NCBI GenBank assembly: GCA_028829895.1
Contig: CM054180.1
Span: 116,680,473 to 116,744,472 of the forward strand
Direction of reading: 5' to 3'
Origin: Sinotaia quadrata
Taxonomy: Eukaryota > Mollusca > Gastropoda > Architaenioglossa > Viviparidae
Length of the DNA: 64,000 nt
In this document: positions 12,399-24,528 of the stretch, one piece after another
How the letters are laid out: every line of letters begins with the position of its first letter
How positions within the stretch are numbered: the stretch's first letter is position 1
Notes under the pieces: generated by a model
What the model was told of the DNA's origin: nothing
Seen by the model: the letters and a program-made list of their open reading frames with translations, nothing else
Database searches by the model: none
Program-made: the position numbers and the translations under genes

Positions 12399-15300
12399 CG
12401 TGCGTGCGTGTGAAAAAGAGTGTGTGAGAGAAAGAGGTGAGTGAGTGAGTGAGTGGGTGAGTGAGTGAGGGATAGTTGGATAGGAAAGTTCTCCAATTAC
12501 AATAATATATGTTTAAAATGGGGAACAAAATGATCTGAGACACACTTGAACGGAATTTTTCAGAATACGAAATGGACAACTCCAACAAGCGGCCCCGTAC
12601 CACCATTACAGCCAAGCAGTTAGAGGCTCTGAAACGGGCGTACAACGAGAGCAACAAACCTGCGCGTCACGTCCGGGAGCAGCTGAGCGTGGAGACCGGT
12701 CTGGACATGAGGGTGGTCCAGGTTAGTTCGTCAACTGATGCTAGGGTTGCATTTAGAATTAATTAATGGTCAAATTAAACAGCAGGAAGTAAAATAAAAA
12801 TAAAAGGAATGAAGAATGAAGAATAAAATAGGAAATAAAACCTCCAACTCATCAATATACTTTCATGGGTAAAAGCCATGCATGTAAAAAAAGAAAAAAA
12901 GAAAAACTATAATAAAAGTCTGCAGTGAAATGGTTGTGAAGGAAGGAACAAATAAAAAATATTCTAAAACCCTGCAGTGAAGTGTCTGCTCAAAAAAACC
13001 AAATAATTCAATCTATGTTACACGTAAAATATAGTGATTAATTCATTTATGAATTTATTTAAAGAGCAACTGTCTGACACTTAATCAATAATTAATTTTA
13101 ACACACCATCACTTCATTGTAATTGAACACGCACCAGAGAGAAAGGATTAGAGTGGGTGAGGTGGAGACAACCAAAGTTCCCTGTAGAAAGAAGACAGGA
13201 AACAAGTGCAAGTGAAGAAAAGCAAACAAGAATGACTAGTATAAACAAATTATAAGTAGACATTTTTATTATAAAAAATGGGTCAAGTAATCTATTAATA
13301 GTAAGAAATGGTGTGACGTTACCCGTCATTCCCCGTTTAGCCTGCTTACTTAAAAAAAAAATTCTCTATTTGCATGTTTTATTCCTGCCAGGTAGTGTAA
13401 AATAAAATCGTGTAATGAGGATTATGATTTTAATATTCATGGTAATTTCAAGTTGATTTCATAATACTTGCTAAGTAGTACTAATGTTGCACATACAGCA
13501 AGCAGCAGACTAAGGCATCTTGACATATCAACAGTAGTTCTACAGATTAAGACAGCTTGACACATCAACAGTAGTTCCACAGAATAAGACGGCTTGACAC
13601 ATCAACCGTAGTTCCACAGATTAAGACGGCTTGACACATCAACAATAGTTCCACAGATTAACGTATTTAAAAAAGGCATGACTTGAGGAGTGACCGTTGC
13701 TATGCCCGCCATTCTCTTGCATGCATGGATGAAGTTTTGTCTGAAGTGTCCTTTTATTTCCCAACCCTGGCTTCGGGACTAAGTGTAGTTTAAAAGTATA
13801 TAACTTCTATTTCTTTCTTCCTTTTTTTTTTTTAGGTACCCACATGAATCTCATATTTAGGTATAAATAAAGTTACGCATGCGTATTAACTTAAATGTAG
13901 ATGTAAATGAAAGTTATGCCTAAGTATTGACGTAAAAGAAAATTATGCCTAAGTATTGACGTAAAAGAAAATTATGCTTATGTATTGACGTAAAAGAAAG
14001 TTATGCTTATGTATTGACGTAAAAGAAAGTCATGCTTATGTATTGACGTAAATGAAAGTTATGCTTATGTATTGACGTAAATGAAAGTTATGCTTACGTA
14101 TTGACGTAAAAGAAAGTTATGCTTATGTATTGACGTAAATGAAAGTTATGCTTATGTATTGACGTAAAAGAAAATTATGCTTATGTATTGACGTAAAAGA
14201 AAGTTATGCTTATGTATTGACGTAAAAGAAAGTCATGCTTATGTATTGACGTAAATGAAAGTTATGCTTATGTATTGACGTAAAAAAAAGTCATGCTTAT
14301 GTATTGACGTAAATGAAAGTTATGCTTATGTATTGACGTAAATGAAAGTTATGCTTATGTATTGACGTATATTTAGACGCACAACATGTTCAACTCGTCC
14401 TTCCTAATGTGTCATAAATTTTGTCATTAAAAATACATACTTGCAAGCAAAATCTATGCATAAATAAGAACCACTGAGTGAAAATAAAATTGATCGTTAA
14501 GGATACTGACAGTTTCTCTCTCAGACTTCAGTTATAATTTTGAAACAAACACTAAAACACTGGGTGCTATCCGACTGACATCCGATTCATTATGCCATTA
14601 CAAATATCATACAACACAAACATGTTTTCGATAATAATCCATCAAAAGCTTCCATTACAAAAGTAAAAAACATCACAGAGCAGTGCATATTTTTCATTAT
14701 TTATTTTTGCCATTGGAATTATACCTTTAACTTAAAAGATTCCATTTTGAATGTAATAGAGTGCATAATTAATGTGAGGGTGCCTCCTTGGTTGACGTCA
14801 CAGGTCAGTGCCCGTTTCTGGATGATGGTTGATAAAATCAAGGAAGAAAGCAGTAGAACGATTAAGAGAAATCGTAAACAGAACAAGGGATACCAAAACA
14901 TGTTTAGAACGATTTCGATCCAGCCGACTGGTGCATTGATGGAAGGTTAGACCTCAATGGATCCCCTTTTTCGATCTGATCCTTTGTCGGAGCATGAAAT
15001 ATTAAGCTTGTTGAGGAAAACGAGTCTTGTTGGATACAAACCTCAGCATCTGTCTTCTTCAAAAATAGACTTTCGTTTCCGCCTGATCCAGTAAAGGTGA
15101 CAGCTGCTGTCGACGAAAAGCCCAACCAAAGTCTGCTGATAGATAGCGCCTTGTACTTGTCACGTGACTATATCCATTGGTAACAGAAGTAGGGGACTGT
15201 AGAGTGGAATTGCGCATCAGCAAGGAAACAGTCATTGTACAAAAGTCTGGCCTGACAAATTCACAAGGGCTTGCGTTCATTATTTCCTATTGCAAAAAAT

Positions 15301-16291
15301 TGACAAATTTTAATGTGTGTTTTGTGAAGATAATAATGTACAACTTTGCTGTCAATATATGTTTATGTTTATTTTGTCTAAATAATAATATCAAACACAT
15401 TACTGCCAATAGAGGTTTTAAGACTGGCTTTTGTAAAACTAAATAATGTAAAAATTTGCTACTTTTGTACAGATAATAATGTGCAGATCTGCTTCCAATA
15501 GAATTGTGAGGTTGCTTTGTACAGATAATAATATTTAGATCTGCTGCCAATAGAATTATGAGGGTTTTTTGTACGAATATATGCAAATCTGCTGCCAAAA
15601 GAATGTTGCATTGTACAGTTAATAATGAGCAGATCTGCTGCGAATAGAATTGTGATGTTTGCTTTGTGCAGAGATTAATATACAGATCTGCTGTCAATAG
15701 AATTGTAAGGTTTATTTTGTGCAGACAACAAATACATATCTACTGCCCTTAGAATTGTGAAGTTTGCTTTGTGCAGAAAATAGTGTACAGATCTACTGCC
15801 AACTGAATTGTGAGCTTGTTTTGTGCTGATAATAATGTATAGATTTGCTGCCAAACAGATTCCCTAAAAGCGTCCCTTAATTCTATTCGACCGTGCATTA
15901 TTAAAGTTTCTCAGTATCTCTCTACACATGCCGTGATGTTCTCTATTCAACAAGTCACAGTCCGCAAGGATATAAAACCTCGGCAACTGCAGTTCTATAA
16001 AGTTATATTCCTCAGTAAACCTTTCTGAGTTACGATTTTTGTACTATAATTTTTTTTTTTAAGAAAAAGAAATATTTATATTTACTTGTGAGTATTTTTC
16101 ATGTTACATACTTATATACTATCGGTTGACTCAATTCTGGAATGGTAAAATGAAACTAACGGAAAGAGATTATCACAAGTTCCATATTATGTAAGTGTAA
16201 TTCACATTTACCGTTCTCAGAACTATGAACGTTAATGTTCGATAAAGGGGTAGGTTGAGAACATTTGTTTTAAAATTTACTTTTAGTAACA

Positions 16292-16337
<46 letters not shown>

Positions 16338-16386
16338 CGTGCATGTGTGTTTGTATGTGTGTATGTGTGCACGCGCATTTGTGTGT

Positions 16387-16476
<90 letters not shown>

Positions 16477-17032
16477 ATTAGTATAATATTACCAGTCCTT
16501 CAACAAATTTTCTTAGAACACTTGCTGCCTTTGAGGTGGTCAGATGACGGCCGTCCTAAAGTGTACTTGAAGGCTTAAAGCAATCGATACTTAATTTGTG
16601 TATTTTGTAGTACCTACAGTCAAAGGTACGTCATTACCTCCCTTCCTTAGAGTACATCCGCACTATCTTCCACTTTTTATGGCTCTTGTTTTCTAGAGAC
16701 GAATCTCAAGGTATCTTCTATTATTGCCTGTCTTTTACAGGTGTGGTTTCAAAACCGGCGGGCTAAGGAGAAACGTCTGAAGAAGGATGCGGGTAGGCAG
16801 AGGTGGAATCCGTACTTCCGCCAGATAAAACGGGAAGGAGACCCCGATAGCTCACAGAGCGCAGACGATCGATCCGACGACGGGCTTACTGACACATCTT
16901 TCCATGGTAAGAGCTTTCGACCATTGTATGATTGTCAAGACCAGACGCTGTTATAGATAGATAGATAGATAGATAGATATATAGATAGTTAGATAGATAG
17001 ATAGATGGATGGATGGATAAATAGATGGATAC

Positions 17033-17114
<82 letters not shown>

Positions 17115-17520
17115 GGAGAGAGAAAATGAAAAAGTAACCTACAAGAGAAAAGAGAAAGACGCAGAATAAATGATAGTTGAAATGACTTTGATACAAGAAA
17201 GTTCTTCATTTCTCCCCCAATCCTCTAACAGTTAGTATATCATTTAAACCATTCCTAGTCCAGTCACTTACGGTACATTAAGCATTATTAACCACTTGAT
17301 CACAGTCACAATATCAACTAATCACATTAATATTTCTTATTAATTCCACTGCATCAGTTGGTTTCTTTGAAAGAAACAAAATGTGCTGACACAATTTTAA
17401 TTATCGAACGGCACAAATAACCAAATTTTTAAAACATCAGCTCAATCTCTACATTGATAGATTAAAATATATCTTTAAAAATCTCATAAAAACTGCTTAA
17501 TCTAGAGAGATAGATATGTA

Positions 17521-17568
<48 letters not shown>

Positions 17569-17984
17569 TGAGAGAGTGAGAGAAGTGTGAGAGAGTTAAA
17601 ATACAGAAAAAGAAAATATAATTATATTTTTCCACAGGAAGCATGGATGAGCTAGATCAGGGTGGCCCACCTCTAGGTCAAGGACGTCTATCAGGAGAGT
17701 TGTTCCATCTCGACCACGACCAACCACTTGGGCCACATATCCCGGGAGGTCCACCTCCTGGCACCCCTCCTTCGGACAGCTGGCCCTTTGGAGGACTGCC
17801 TACTGCCGGCCACTTTATGGGCCGCAATTCGCCAGGGATTGGTCCCCATATGCAGCCGCCTATGTTGCAGATGGATGGAATGCCAATGGTGAGCATGCCA
17901 CGTCTCATGCCCCCAGATGACGCTTCACAAGGATACATGGATTATCCCCCTTCTTCGACTCAAAACCATGTAGAAGTCTACTAA
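9980..17984 (+). CDS. Lhx3/4 (lim3): Lhx3/Lhx4-type LIM-homeodomain transcription factor (3' part, four exons)
   Basis: Four plus-strand exons, 9980-10182, 12564-12721, 16741-16906 and 17638-17984, join in phase (phases 1, 0, 1) and give 290 complete codons before a TAA stop. The order is second LIM domain, short linker, homeodomain, basic region and a Pro/Gly/Met-rich tail. Motifs such as [25 protein letters not shown] and [13 protein letters not shown] match the Lhx3/Lhx4/Lim3 class rather than Lhx1/5, Isl or Lmx. Known for the family: a nuclear DNA-binding factor that binds NLI/Ldb through its LIM domains, pairs with Islet proteins, and specifies motor neurons, interneurons and, in vertebrates, pituitary cells. 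The exon plan (LIM2 exon, homeodomain split after residue 46, separate tail) matches vertebrate LHX3. The first LIM domain and the N-terminus are missing and must lie before position 1. Invertebrates usually have one gene for the vertebrate pair, so the joint name is used. Confidence 0.95.
10330..10450. repeat. 60-bp tandem duplication
   Basis: The block with CTCTAGCGTACACATAGTAG is repeated at exactly 60 bases with almost no change, which suggests a recent duplication. Confidence 0.9.
11280..11470 (+). repeat. Dispersed repeat family B, copy 1
   Basis: The segment with GGTTTACAGATT, AACCGC-ATGA, the shared CATCTAC/TATCTAC block, AGTGTGTAAG and TATGCTGA-TACAT-GAGCAATTT is matched in the same orientation at about 36955-37220. 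It is probably an old transposable element. No coding capacity or terminal repeats were seen. Confidence 0.65.
11870..12285 (+). repeat. Dispersed repeat family A, copy 1
   Basis: Shares long stretches with the reverse complement of about 47450-47790, for example GTGGATGGGGGCTTGCTAAA, TAAATATAGATTAA, GGAGAATTATAAATAACATA and a GGCG-AGGCGTCA end. The two copies are inverted relative to each other and 35 kb apart, one in the Lhx3/4 intron and one just upstream of the sulfotransferase gene. About 400 bases long with no coding, so a non-autonomous element is likely. Confidence 0.75.
12360..12470. repeat. (TG)n(CGTG)n plus (GTGA)n
   Basis: Microsatellite cluster ending about 95 bases before the homeodomain exon acceptor. 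Confidence 0.95.
12564..12721 (+). CDS. Lhx3/4 (lim3): Lhx3/4 exon: linker and homeodomain residues 1-46
   Basis: The acceptor TTTTTCAG ends at 12563 and the donor is CAG|GTTAGT at 12722. The leftover G of the previous exon plus AA makes Glu, giving the linker EYEMDNSN and then the homeodomain N-terminal arm KRPRTTI. Helices 1 and 2 follow ([31 protein letters not shown]) and the start of helix 3 (DMRVVQ). The ATG at 12572 is an internal Met, not a start. Continuation past 12721 without splicing meets a stop after about 14 codons, which supports the donor. Confidence 0.95.
13514..13662. repeat. 37-bp minisatellite, 4 copies
   Basis: CTTGACACATCAACAGTAGT recurs at 37-base spacing (13520, 13557, 13594, 13631) with few substitutions. 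Confidence 0.85.
13864..14371. repeat. 29-bp minisatellite, about 17 copies, each with TGACGTAA
   Basis: The unit reads AAAGTTATGCTTATGTATTG followed by ACGTAAATG, repeated head to tail with minor variants (ATG/AAG, GTT/GTC). Nearly every copy keeps TTGACGTAAA, a CREB/ATF or bZIP-type site, while neighbouring bases vary. The array sits in the intron that splits the homeodomain. The first copies are more degenerate. Confidence 0.92.
15436..15860. repeat. Degenerate 55-60-bp minisatellite, about 7 copies
   Basis: Blocks of AGATCTGCTGCCAATAGAAT followed by TTTGCTTTGTGCAGATAATA recur with many changes and small indels, so the array is old. Confidence 0.75.
16294..16473. repeat. Long (GT)n microsatellite
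   Basis: About 180 bases of GT repeats with a few GCGT, GTAT and CACGCGCA breaks, 270 bases before the recognition-helix exon. Confidence 0.95.
16741..16906 (+). CDS. Lhx3/4 (lim3): Lhx3/4 exon: homeodomain recognition helix and basic region
   Basis: The acceptor TCTTTTACAG ends at 16740 and the donor is CATG|GTAAGA at 16907. The frame opens with [15 protein letters not shown], the recognition helix, with Val47, Trp48, Gln50, Asn51 and Arg53 in place. Next comes DAGRQRW, a stretch characteristic of Lhx3/Lhx4, and then an acidic Ser/Asp-rich segment ending DTSFHG. The exon ends one base into the Gly codon. Intron 16907-17637 carries GATA, GA and TG repeats close to both splice sites. Confidence 0.95.
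16907..17637 (+). other. Lhx3/4 (lim3): Intron before the last Lhx3/4 exon
   Basis: It contains (GATA)n at about 16953-17010, a pure (GA)n run at 17037-17111 and (TG)n(AG)n at 17525-17585. The serine/leucine open frames on the minus strand here are translations of the GA run. The remaining sequence is AT-rich with no visible feature. Confidence 0.9.
17638..17984 (+). CDS. Lhx3/4 (lim3): Lhx3/4 last coding exon: C-terminal tail
   Basis: The acceptor TTTTTCCACAG ends at 17637. GA completes the Gly codon, then [11 protein letters not shown] follows and the frame runs to TAA at 17982-17984. The roughly 115-residue tail is rich in Pro, Gly and Met and contains [10 protein letters not shown] and, near the end, GYMDYPP, which resembles the YPDFP-type end of vertebrate LHX3/4. 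This region is a transactivation or regulatory tail in the family. Base composition is much more GC-rich than the flanks, as expected for a coding exon. Confidence 0.93.
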
Positions 17985-18630
17985 GAGTACTTAAAGTGTT
18001 TGCGTAATGACAGCAGCACAAGAGTAAAATTGTCGGACCGAAAAGAAGAAAAGAAAAAAATACAAACCGCTGATGGCCAGCAGCAGTGTGTTAGAGAATG
18101 TCTGATAAGCACCGTGACCTTGCGAGAATCAGGTGTCATGGCCTTGACAATTTACACACGTGTATTTTCATTGACAGATACAGTATAACTTGTGCACTCG
18201 TGACGAAGACAGCTGAGAATCTTGCGCTGGAAATTTCCACTTAGGTGATTTGAAAAAATAAGATGTGAAAGTGATGTATGATCAAGGTGAAGATGGTGAT
18301 ATGAGTATGATTGAATTATCAGCCACGTGACAGACTAGAGAAAAAAATCTTGTGACCCCTCACACGGAACAGGACAGGGGAATGTCTTTGAGGAAAACTG
18401 TGTTCAGAATTAGTGAATGAGTTGTCGTTCTTAATTCACTTAATCGTGGTGCTTGCTCGTGCGTATTGATGTATATAATTAAGGCTATCACCCAATTCAC
18501 AACTCAAGATGGTCATAACTATATTCACAAATGAGGGAAATTAATCTGCCTAAGGACAAGTTTTGAGTGGATTAAATTTAAACTCAGCATTTCTAATTTA
18601 AAAGAAATAAATATAATAGACTTTTCACGA
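17985..18630 (+). other. Lhx3/4 (lim3): Probable Lhx3/4 3' untranslated region
   Basis: This non-coding sequence follows the stop codon and has no long simple repeat. An AATAAA hexamer at 18606-18611 could direct polyadenylation, and another at 19196-19201 would give a longer 3' UTR. There is no transcript evidence, so the end is inferred from the hexamers only. Confidence 0.4.
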
Positions 18631-19739
18631 AAAAATGTTGACCATATGCCACATACATCTCGTCATTTAGGTCAGTCACGTGTCATTGCTGCCACTCAGA
18701 CATTCATTACTGATCAGTGGCCCTCATTCACTCGTAATTAAGGAACACTCCTGGAAGGGTATGACAGATGCCAAAGAACAGGTGGATCCTGATATAACCT
18801 CTGTACTCCAGACAACAAGCATCTTGCATGTGGAGATCTCTGACCAGTCAAAGAGATACCCTTGCCTAGGTATTCAGATCGGAAGTTGGCCGAGAACACG
18901 CTTCCTGCAAGGACTACAGTAGGTCCCTCAAACAGCCTCCTGACAGGTCTGAAACGCGCCCGGTAGAGTTACACGTTTCCTGTAGGACAGTAGTAGGTCC
19001 CTGTTTTCAAGTAGTGTTCCGACTGTCTGGAACACGTCCGGATGAGTTTGTAAACGCACTTTTTCCTCTCTAGTTCTTGACTTGCTGGAGCATTGCCGTC
19101 TGATAGGCGAAGGTAGTCAGCAGAGTTATGCCCCTTGTGTTTTCCAAATGGGCATTTACCCTATCCTACTTTAAATGCTTTTCAAATATTGAGGAAATAA
19201 ACATCATGGTTCATAGATTTATATCCTTAATTTAAGCATTTGCTTTGAAAGTTCTGTGTTATTTATTTCATGTAATTTTTTGTCGTTTCATGATAACTCG
19301 GCTAGTATGAAAATTTTGTCATTTCTTGTTAAATGGGGAAAATATTACTTTAATGTGAAGATGAGGTGCTGAATATTATTGATCCGAATGATTGTTTCTT
19401 TTTCCAGGTCTCTCAGTTATTTCTATTTATATAACTGAAATCTGAAGTCACTGCCCAGTTACTTCGTAAAGCAGATAACAAAGACACATTTTAAGCATTA
19501 TGTATTTAAACCATGTGACACAGCTGTTGGTTTAAGATTATGTCTAAAAAAGATTTGTGTGCTGTGAGGTGCGACACTAGAAAAGGTTCTCTTCTAAATA
19601 CTTTGAGACTATTTCTTCTTTGACTTACAATGTAGATATAGGTGTTCTGGTCAGAGTGTTATGTAGTTGCAATGGAAGAGCACTGCCTGAACATTACATG
19701 AATGCCGGCTACCCTACCTGGGACTGTATAAAGCAGCGC

Positions 19740-20350
19740 TCTTTACGGCATTACTCGAATCCATTACTATTTACGCCATTACTCGAATCCATCACTGTTT
19801 AAGGCATCACTCGAATCCATCACTGTTTACGTCATTACTTGAATCCGTCACTGCTTACGTATTACTGGAATCCATCTTTGTTTACGGCATTACTGGAGTC
19901 CATCTCTGTTTATGGCTTAACTTGGAATCCATCACTGGGTTTTACGACATTACTCGGATACATCACTGCTGACGACAGAGTCCAGGACTGTGTACAGCAG
20001 TACACAAAATCCAACACTCTTCATGTCAATACACGCTTCAGTACCATTTACGACACTATACAAACTCAGCACTGTTTATTGTAGTGTATGAATACAACAC
20101 TGTTGACGATATATATATATATATATCAGAATCTATCAATGTTTACGGCAATTCCAGAATCCGTCACCGTTTTATTGCAGTAATAAAATCTTACACTGTT
20201 TGCGATAGTACACGAACTTAACACTCTTTAAGGCGCACTGAAACACAGAACAATCATCCAGCACTTTCTTTTCCTTTTCTTCCATTACGGCAATTCAAGA
20301 AATCAGTACTCTATTTAGCATTTCAATAGTTCATTACTGTTTACGGCAGT
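19740..20350. repeat. Degenerate minisatellite (GAATCCATCACTGTTTACGG type)
   Basis: More than a dozen variants of a 25-50-bp unit with CGAATCCATCACTGTTTACG can be followed, with rising divergence toward 20350. The unequal spacing suggests an old array with deletions. Confidence 0.7.
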
Positions 20351-20999
20351 ACGACAATCCAACAGTGTTGCGAAAGAACGTTCAAGTAGCTCTGTTTTGT
20401 ACATTGCCAGGATATATAACTGTTTACGACACGACAAAGGGTACGAAAGCTGGATGAGCAAATTGACATAGAAGGCAGAGAGAAGCTGCACGTGGTTGGA
20501 AAAATCTGTAAAAGTTTACGCACTGATAAGGTTTTTAGCGCCACAAGTTATCAAACAACATCGACAAGAGAAGAGTCAATGAAGAATGTAACAACTCACA
20601 ACAATAAACGTTAATCCAGTCTTAAGCCGCGCGTGGCTTGTTTTGTGCGATGTCTGTTCCAGAGGAAGAGCGAAATTTTGTTGTACAGCTAAGCGGTTAG
20701 AAATGTAATGCGTAAAATACAGTAATACGTTTTACTGCATCAAATGAAAGCAACAGACTAGAGGTGTTTTGCCAGTTAGCACTTATATTCTTAAGTGAAG
20801 CCTTAATACAGTTGTGAAGTATAATTAGCAAATGACAGCATGCAAATTTAACTAAAGTCCATTGAAAGCGAGAATGAAAATATTCCGCTGTTCATTTCTT
20901 TATATATTACAGAAAATAGAAACGACATAGAGTGAACCAGAGGAAAAAAAAGCCGTTCTTTAAAGGCACCCACGATTTTAAGGGTAAAGCAAAGATTGT

Positions 21000-21500
21000 A
21001 CATTGTGTTTCATTATTTACTTAGGTTTAATGATTGTCAACAGAGTCTCACAGAAATGCTTGCCTAGGACTAATGATTGTCAACCGAGTGACACGCACGT
21101 TTGCCTAGGACTAATGAACTTAAATGCTAGCCTGCTACTCATGAATGTTATGTGTGACAACCATTTGTTGGGCGGGTACAATGATCAAACGTATTCTGGG
21201 TGACACCCAAAGGTTAACCTGAGGATGATGTCAGTCGTCTGTGTGACATTGATTTGGTTAGCTATGGGCTGATGATCATGATGTGTAACATTTAATGATG
21301 ACTATTATTTGTTTGATATCCAAAGATTAGCCTTGGATAATAACTATCGCTTGTGCAATATGCCAAGGTTAGCCTTAGAATCGTGATCATTGTTTGTAGA
21401 CATCATAAGGTTAGCCTTTGACATCTAAATCTTGGCCTAAGACGCTTGGTCATTACGCTCGCATCACCCCAGTGTTAGCCTAGGAGTGACCTATGGCTTG
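21000..21500. repeat. Decayed roughly 60-bp repeat array
   Basis: Recurring TTGCCTAGGACTAATGA and (C)AAGGTTAGCCTT(A/G)GA elements at roughly 55-65-base spacing. Boundaries are approximate. Confidence 0.5.
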
Positions 21501-22220
21501 TGACCTACAGGTCATGGCCTTGTCTTGACTGCTGGAAGACTTCATTGCATAAACGTCGAGTGATTGGTGTTTTTCTGATTACCTTCAGCCTTCAGTGATG
21601 TTGCGGACTGGGATACAACCCACCGGCTTTACTGGCACGACTAGTTTGCCTGCGAATCGAACCACAACCGGTACAAGATGGACTGCGTGCCATATTCTCA
21701 CTTACAGGCAAACAGCTTATGTTCTATGTCAATCGCTGTGGTCGTGGTTTTTACAACAGTGAAATGCACATATTTACGTTGATTCACATGTCGAAGATGT
21801 AAATGTGTGCATGAAATAGCACAGACTTGTTGTTGTTGTTGTTGTTGCTATATTTAAAAGGGACGAATGTACTTGGGTGTGTGTGAACACCCACTAAGAG
21901 GTACTTTAGGCAAGAAATTCATCGTGCTTCTGAAAACGAAGGATATGTCACAGCAGTTTGTGTTCTTGTATTTATTTATACTTATTTGTAAGTCATTCGT
22001 TTTCACCACATATTAAGCAAACAACATCCAAACAGAGTAGTGAGCGAATATTCATGTTTTCCATGCTAGAGAAAGGTATATGTATATGAATTGCTTAGAA
22101 GTGCATATTTTACATTTTATGTATAGATCTGTCAAGTGTAAAGCATGTAAGAGCTTTCATCTATTTTCGTGAAATGTATTTTTTCTTGTCTCCCTTTACT
22201 GTACCTTCAGCACACAGAAA

Positions 22221-22328
<108 letters not shown>

Positions 22329-23659
22329 CTCAAAATGTTAAATAAATAAATAAAATATTCCGATATAATTATAAAATTATAATTTCTGGGTGCTGAATAA
22401 ACATGAAAAGCTTTAAGAAAAATATATGGTTTTATAGATGAAATAGATTTTACACAACACAAATAAAACTGAATAAATAGTAAATAATGAGGAAGAGAAA
22501 AGTGGAAATATTTTCTTTCTTTTTGCCCACGATTAGATTAATTAAATACAGGTAGGATGAGAGGTAACGTTTACATCTTTACAGGTAAACATTCGGTTAG
22601 AAATGTCATGTGGCCATTATGGACAATATATATATATATATATATATTACGTTACTTTTAAGTTATATTTTGTGCTAAATTGTTAACCTTACATGTTGGT
22701 ATTGTCTAATATGTGTAAAACGCTTATTTTAATATTATTGTACACATTCGATTAAGAAAAGTACCCAACCAAAATACTCACACAAATGATCTCTTTGATA
22801 ATCAAAATATTTTATTTATTTTAATTTTGTTTGAGTTATAGTGAACTGACTATTAATATGTCTTCTTTTATTCACGGCAACATTCCAGTCTCCGTTAATA
22901 CTCATCCATTCGCACATAATTGATTTCTATATATAGAATTGTGTCATAAGTAAGTTCTACTTAAATAGACAATGACGTCACGACGTGATCAAACAGACTT
23001 TGCACTTAACCTGATGATATATGAAAATAAATCAAACTCTTAAACATTGAAAGTATGAAAGAATATGTATTTCTGCTGTTTATCGTATGATAATATATTT
23101 TTTTTAAATGAAAAAACTGTACTAACAGACTAAATGAACGCTAACTGAAAAATAATACTAAGACAAAACAGCAAAAGCAAAAATAGTTTAAATAGCCTCG
23201 AAATTTTCTTTCGTTTTGCCGAAAGTTTTACGCTCTAATGACGTGTACAGAAGGGCACCGTGGAAAGATTTTGAGGGGGGGGGGGGGGACTGTTATGTAT
23301 GGCAGTAACAACTAAAGATTGCTCAGTAACATATTCATGTTTATTTTTAAAAATTCCAATATTATTTGTTTCATTTTTACGAAATAAATATATAGCTGTG
23401 AATCTCTATTTATTGTGAAATTTTGCTAAGGCAGCAGAAGTAAACGTATGCTATACTTGTTTCCGCATTTGCTAAGTTCTTAATCGAAGCTTCTTGTAGT
23501 TGTTGACTGGAATCATATCCAAACATACTTGTAGTATTATGGGATGCGTGGATGGATTGTACTTGATGCAAACATTTATTTAAAGAATTATGTTTAAACT
23601 TTTTAAGAATTCTTTAGAAAAAGAACATTAGGTGGGTAGATATATATAGAGATTGATTG

Positions 23660-23681
23660 ATTGATAGATAGATAGATAGAC

Positions 23682-23740
<59 letters not shown>

Positions 23741-23762
23741 CAGATAGATAGATAGATAGATA
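23660..23762. repeat. (GATA)n microsatellite
   Basis: About 24 GATA units with two GACA variants. The Tyr-Leu-Ser-Ile open frames on the minus strand are artefacts of it. Confidence 0.95.
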
Positions 23763-24490
23763 GTAAAGACAGGACATAGATGCATACAGACAAAGATTAT
23801 CAAGTTGATGTGTATCTTGACAAATAAACAAATGCCATAAAATGTAGAAATAAAACAGAATTGACGAGGATATATATGTAAAATAAATAAATAGACATTT
23901 AAAGGACCTATCGGATGAAATGTCGTAATATTGAATTTTTTACCTACCCCACAGATTAATCGCTTTTCACACCAAATTAACAATGATCAGGTTACTTACA
24001 ATTTTATACTTTTATTGATTGACTTATGTATTTATTGACTGATTTATTTATTGACTGATTTATTTATTGACTTATGTATTTATTGACTGAAGTATAAAAT
24101 GAATGATTAATTTATTGATTGATTTTATTTGTTAATAAATTATTTATTGACTGACATTTTTTTGACTGACTAATTCATTGACTGATCTATTTGCTTGTTG
24201 ACTGACTTATTTATTTCTGCTTAACATTTCAACAATCGTTGATTACACAAAAGAATATTATTTTTAAAATGATTTTGCATGTGCTGTTTTCTCTCGGCTA
24301 CATTTTATTTTTTTATTTAGATAATTATTATACAGTTCATGGTTCATATACAAACCTTTGACATTGCTAACATTGATTTTTTACTAAAAAAATGCTCATG
24401 ATACTTATTCATTTTTTTATTTTGTGATTTTTCACCCCTTCAGCATTTGCTTTTTTTCACGTCTATTTATTTAGCATACAAACCAGAAAC

Positions 24491-24528
<38 letters not shown>

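Larger units (their letters stand above)
10183..12563 (+). other. Lhx3/4 (lim3): Intron between LIM2 and homeodomain exons
   Basis: No exon-like sequence was recognised. It contains a 60-bp tandem duplication (10330-10450), a T-run at about 10850-10865, dispersed repeat pieces (11280-11470 and 11870-12285), and TG and GTGA repeats at 12360-12470 just before the acceptor. Confidence 0.8.
12722..16740 (+). other. Lhx3/4 (lim3): Intron inside the homeodomain
   Basis: A 4-kb intron splits the homeodomain between Gln46 and Val47. It contains four repeat arrays (13514-13662, 13864-14371, 15436-15860 and 16294-16473) and a TGACGTCA at 14793. No additional exon was recognised, and short open frames in it have no family signature. 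Confidence 0.9.
18631..22200. other. Intergenic stretch after Lhx3/4
   Basis: No coding exon was recognised. About 19740-20350 is a degenerate tandem array based on ATTACTCGAATCCATCACTG. About 21000-21500 is a second, more decayed array with GCCTAGGACTAATGA and AAGGTTAGCCTTA elements. Elsewhere I see only AT-rich unique sequence. Confidence 0.7.

Noticed and set aside
13864..14371. CRISPR-like regularly repeated array
   Set aside because: Units are contiguous with no unique spacers, and the DNA is eukaryotic; it is a minisatellite.
16886..17209. Leu/Ser frames on the minus strand near the homeodomain exon
   Set aside because: Translations of GATA and GA microsatellites in the intron.
21640..21690. 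tRNA-like GGTTCGATTC on the minus strand
   Set aside because: Flanking bases cannot form a T-stem and no A-box lies at the right distance.
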